A DNA stretch of 50,305 bases from Bacteroides sp. (lineage in GTDB: Bacteria; Bacteroidota; Bacteroidia; Bacteroidales; Bacteroidaceae): positions 1-50,305 of the forward strand of contig JASLIW010000045.1 of NCBI GenBank assembly GCA_030152865.1, given 5' to 3'. A program made the translations under genes and the position numbers. Below, in pieces: positions 48,627 to 50,305 of the stretch (position 1 is its first letter; each line of letters starts with the position of its first letter). Below the pieces are notes generated by a model. That model had not been told where the DNA came from and made no database searches. It saw nothing but the letters and a program-made list of their open reading frames with translations.

Positions 48627-49370
48627 ATGAAAAAGAATTTATTTACACTTTTAATGGTGTTTGGTTGTGTTGGCTTGTTTGCTGCTTGTAGTAGCAGTAG
48701 TAAAGATGAAGTAGTTGAAATTGACTCTCCACTAGTTGGAACTTGGAATTTGAATGAAGCAGGTTCTGTTATATTTAATTGGGAAGCGATAGAAGGGGTT
48801 TCTGATGAGGAGTTCAGTATTAATATTCCAGATATACCTAAGTTTGATATTGAGGAGCAAGACTATGAGGTGAGTAGCTTAGTATCAATGCTTCAGTTTA
48901 TCTTACCAGGTGTTTTAAAAGAAAAAATTACGACGATTAATTTTTTAGCAAATGGTAATATTACCGCCCACTACTTTGATGGTGCAGATAATAGCTGGAA
49001 GGACTCACCCGAAGGTCTAGCTACTTACAGAGTTCTAAATAAAAATAAGTTAAGTGTTCAACTACATGCAAAGGCGATCATAGAAGAAGCAGGTATCAAA
49101 GATGAACAAAGTATTGCTGCTATGACTAAGTATATGAAAGAACCTTTTGTAGTAAATTATGACTTAGGTAAAGATGATAATGAGTTAGATTGTTTTGTAG
49201 ATAAAGCTTTTGTAGCCAAATATATGCAAGAGTTATTGCGCGTTCTTCAGTCAGATGTTATACCTGAAGCTTTTAAACCTGTGGTGGAAGATTTAGTGAA
49301 TCAATTTCAAGGTTTATTTGAGCAAACAGAAAAATTTGAACTAGGCTTATCTCTCGAAAGAGCAAAATAA
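48627..49370 (+). CDS. Lipoprotein of unknown function, possible lipocalin-like fold
   Basis: The 247-residue protein has a lipoprotein signal peptide with lipobox LFAAC (Cys21), followed by a Ser-rich linker. The mature part begins with SPLVGTWNL, the kind of G-x-W start seen in lipocalin-like domains of Bacteroidetes lipoproteins, and continues with strands such as ITTINFLANGNITAHYF and LATYRVLNKNKLSVQLH. The C-terminal 80 residues are more helical and acidic. No catalytic motif is visible and the family is not one I can name with confidence. It has its own promoter. The repeat copy B and a bidirectional terminator follow directly. Confidence 0.78.
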   Translation: MKKNLFTLLMVFGCVGLFAACSSSSKDEVVEIDSPLVGTWNLNEAGSVIFNWEAIEGVSDEEFSINIPDIPKFDIEEQDYEVSSLVSMLQFILPGVLKEKITTINFLANGNITAHYFDGADNSWKDSPEGLATYRVLNKNKLSVQLHAKAIIEEAGIKDEQSIAAMTKYMKEPFVVNYDLGKDDNELDCFVDKAFVAKYMQELLRVLQSDVIPEAFKPVVEDLVNQFQGLFEQTEKFELGLSLERAK

Positions 49371-49375
49371 ATAGG

Positions 49376-49449
49376 ACCCTGATACAAGGAGGGTACATCC
49401 CTGATAGAACACGGCTCTGTCCCTGACAGAAGTGTGTTGCTTCAGGATC
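49376..49449. repeat. Dispersed CCCTGA-rich intergenic repeat, copy B
   Basis: CCCTGATACAAG (49377-49388), TACATCCCTGA (49394-49404), CTGTCCCTGACAG around 49420 and TCAGGATCAAAAAA near 49442 reproduce the order of motifs in copy A at 10675. The repeat starts a few bases after the lipoprotein stop codon and ends at a terminator. Confidence 0.55.
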
Positions 49450-49490
49450 AAAAAAGCAGCGTATAGAATTACTCTATGCGCTGCTTTTTT
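49450..49490. terminator. Bidirectional terminator between the lipoprotein and beta-barrel genes
   Basis: An 18-bp stem with one wobble (AAAAAAGCAGCGTATAGA, loop ATTAC, TCTATGCGCTGCTTTTTT) lies between two convergent genes. Confidence 0.85.
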
Positions 49491-49515
49491 GTTTGTAAGT
49501 AAGGTCAAGCTCCTT

Positions 49516-50301
49516 TTAAAAAGCGTAGCCAAATCCCATATTAAGGTAAATAGGATACATATTAAACGTAATCGTATTGAAATCCTTTTTGAAGATATTG
49601 TTTAAGCCCCAGTTCAAATCTGCATAGACTGTGAGGTGCTTGAAAGCTCTCCATTCTGTACCAAACTGTAGTCCCCATTGAAATCTACGTAGGTCGTCTG
49701 AAAAGTCATAGGTGGCTGTATTCCCATCTTTGAATTCTACTTTGGGTCCAGTAGGATCACCTTCTCTTAAATAACCATCGTACACATGACCTGAGAACTC
49801 ACGTTCTAAGACATATGAAAAATAAGGACCAGCTTTCAGTTGAACTCGATTTGAAAGTTTATAGCCAGCTAAAAGGGGTAGGGTGAGGTAGGAGTTTCTA
49901 AACTTAGTCTTGACATTACCTGTCCATTGTCCTTTTAGTTTTCCTGTGGTTTCAATAATTTCCATCCCGTAGTTTTTTACCTCAGCATCTGTTTTCATCG
50001 CTTTGGTATCTAGGGTAAGCCCAGTTATGAATCCCCATTTCTGATCAGATCCAAACCACTTAGATAGTTCAGCTCCAATTGATAAGGCTAGGTCTGGGCG
50101 ATAACTGTTAATTTCACGTATTTCTCTAGGAAGAGGTAGTGGCGCAGTACCACCTATATTGACACCAGCTTTTACCTCATATTCTAGGCCATGTATAGCT
50201 GATTTGATAATACCCCATGTTCTATCTTTTTGTGCACTGACTTGCTGTGTTGCAATAAGTAGCAAAAGCACAAAAGCTACTTTTGTATTTAATTTAATCA
50301 T
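49516..50301 (-). CDS. Outer-membrane beta-barrel protein (porin-family OMP_b-brl type)
   Basis: The 261-residue protein has a signal peptide (MIKLNTKVAFVLLLLIATQQVSA, cleavage probably before or after Gln24) and then alternating amphipathic strands ending in GFGYAF, a C-terminal Phe typical of outer-membrane barrels. Segments such as YLTLPLLAGYKLSNRVQLKAGPYFSYVL and FQWGLQFGTEWRAFKHLTVYADLNWGL are of the small PorT/OMP_b-brl_2 kind common in Bacteroidota. It probably forms an eight- to ten-stranded barrel. The gene is complete within the window, with its promoter beyond the right edge. The role is unknown. Confidence 0.85.
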   Translation of the reverse strand: MIKLNTKVAFVLLLLIATQQVSAQKDRTWGIIKSAIHGLEYEVKAGVNIGGTAPLPLPREIREINSYRPDLALSIGAELSKWFGSDQKWGFITGLTLDTKAMKTDAEVKNYGMEIIETTGKLKGQWTGNVKTKFRNSYLTLPLLAGYKLSNRVQLKAGPYFSYVLEREFSGHVYDGYLREGDPTGPKVEFKDGNTATYDFSDDLRRFQWGLQFGTEWRAFKHLTVYADLNWGLNNIFKKDFNTITFNMYPIYLNMGFGYAF

Positions 50302-50305
50302 TTGT

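Noticed and set aside
1..50305. Search for CRISPR arrays, insertion sequences, prophage genes, rRNA genes and toxin-antitoxin pairs.
   Set aside because: No direct-repeat arrays, transposase, integrase, phage or rRNA signatures were seen.

Overview
This 50.3 kb window is ordinary bacterial chromosome from a member of the Bacteroidota, most likely the order Bacteroidales; the genus cannot be fixed from the sequence alone. The evidence is an A+T-rich composition, two SusC/SusD (RagA/RagB) pairs, the RprXY two-component system, an EF-G paralog of the Bacteroides EF-G2 kind, and many upstream regions carrying the Bacteroidota -7 element TAnnTTTG, sometimes with a TTG-type -33 element 19-21 nt upstream, in place of a sigma-70 -10 box. 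Shine-Dalgarno sequences are mostly absent. I see no rRNA, CRISPR array, transposase, integrase or phage gene. No gene-free stretch exceeds 300 bases.

Layout. 37-2032: a membrane-anchored coiled-coil protein diverges from malate dehydrogenase. 2161-6210 (minus): a compact operon of a GT2 transferase, a protein made of two LAB_N domains, a UDP-glucuronate 4-epimerase-like enzyme and an ArnT/GT39-like transferase, which together look like a lipid-linked uronic-acid pathway for envelope decoration. 6480-10643: MscS channel, then a copper module (HMA-AraC regulator and CopA with HMA domains at both ends). 10800-12763 (minus): tRNA-Lys(UUU), an AI-2E/PerM-family protein and thymidine kinase. 12870-15756: a conserved unknown protein, rsmI, a coiled-coil lipoprotein and a YjjG-type HAD phosphatase. 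16039-25263: two paralogous SusC-SusD pairs in tandem. 25513-30928: hflX, class I fumarase, queA, and a DUF2027-Smr protein. 30997-33161 (minus): a LysO exporter divided by one in-frame stop codon, and hemW. 33392-38061: EF-G2 and rprX-rprY. 38170-40194: a 58-residue membrane protein, a MarR regulator and the rpsF-rpsR-rplI operon. 40347-45903: an acyl-CoA synthetase, then the tightly packed mtaB - LpxL-like acyltransferase - GT2 - mgsA operon. 45977-48414 (minus): aroC and an M20 dipeptidase. 48627-50301: a lipoprotein and an outer-membrane beta-barrel protein.

Working together: malate dehydrogenase and fumarase belong to the reductive C4 branch that many Bacteroidales use to make succinate. 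The GT2/LAB_N/epimerase/GT39 operon, the LpxL-like acyltransferase and the second GT2 all point to envelope glycolipid or glycan assembly. RsmI, HflX, QueA, MtaB, EF-G2, S6, S18 and L9 give the window a strong translation theme.

The items most worth a second look are: the putative uronosyl-transfer operon with its internally duplicated LAB_N protein; the LysO halves that are in the same frame and separated only by TAA-GGA; the EF-G paralog with degenerate G motifs; the HMA-AraC/CopA pair with a dyad in the regulator's promoter; a dispersed intergenic CCCTGA-rich repeat found three times; and matching dyads in the divergent marR/rpsF promoters.
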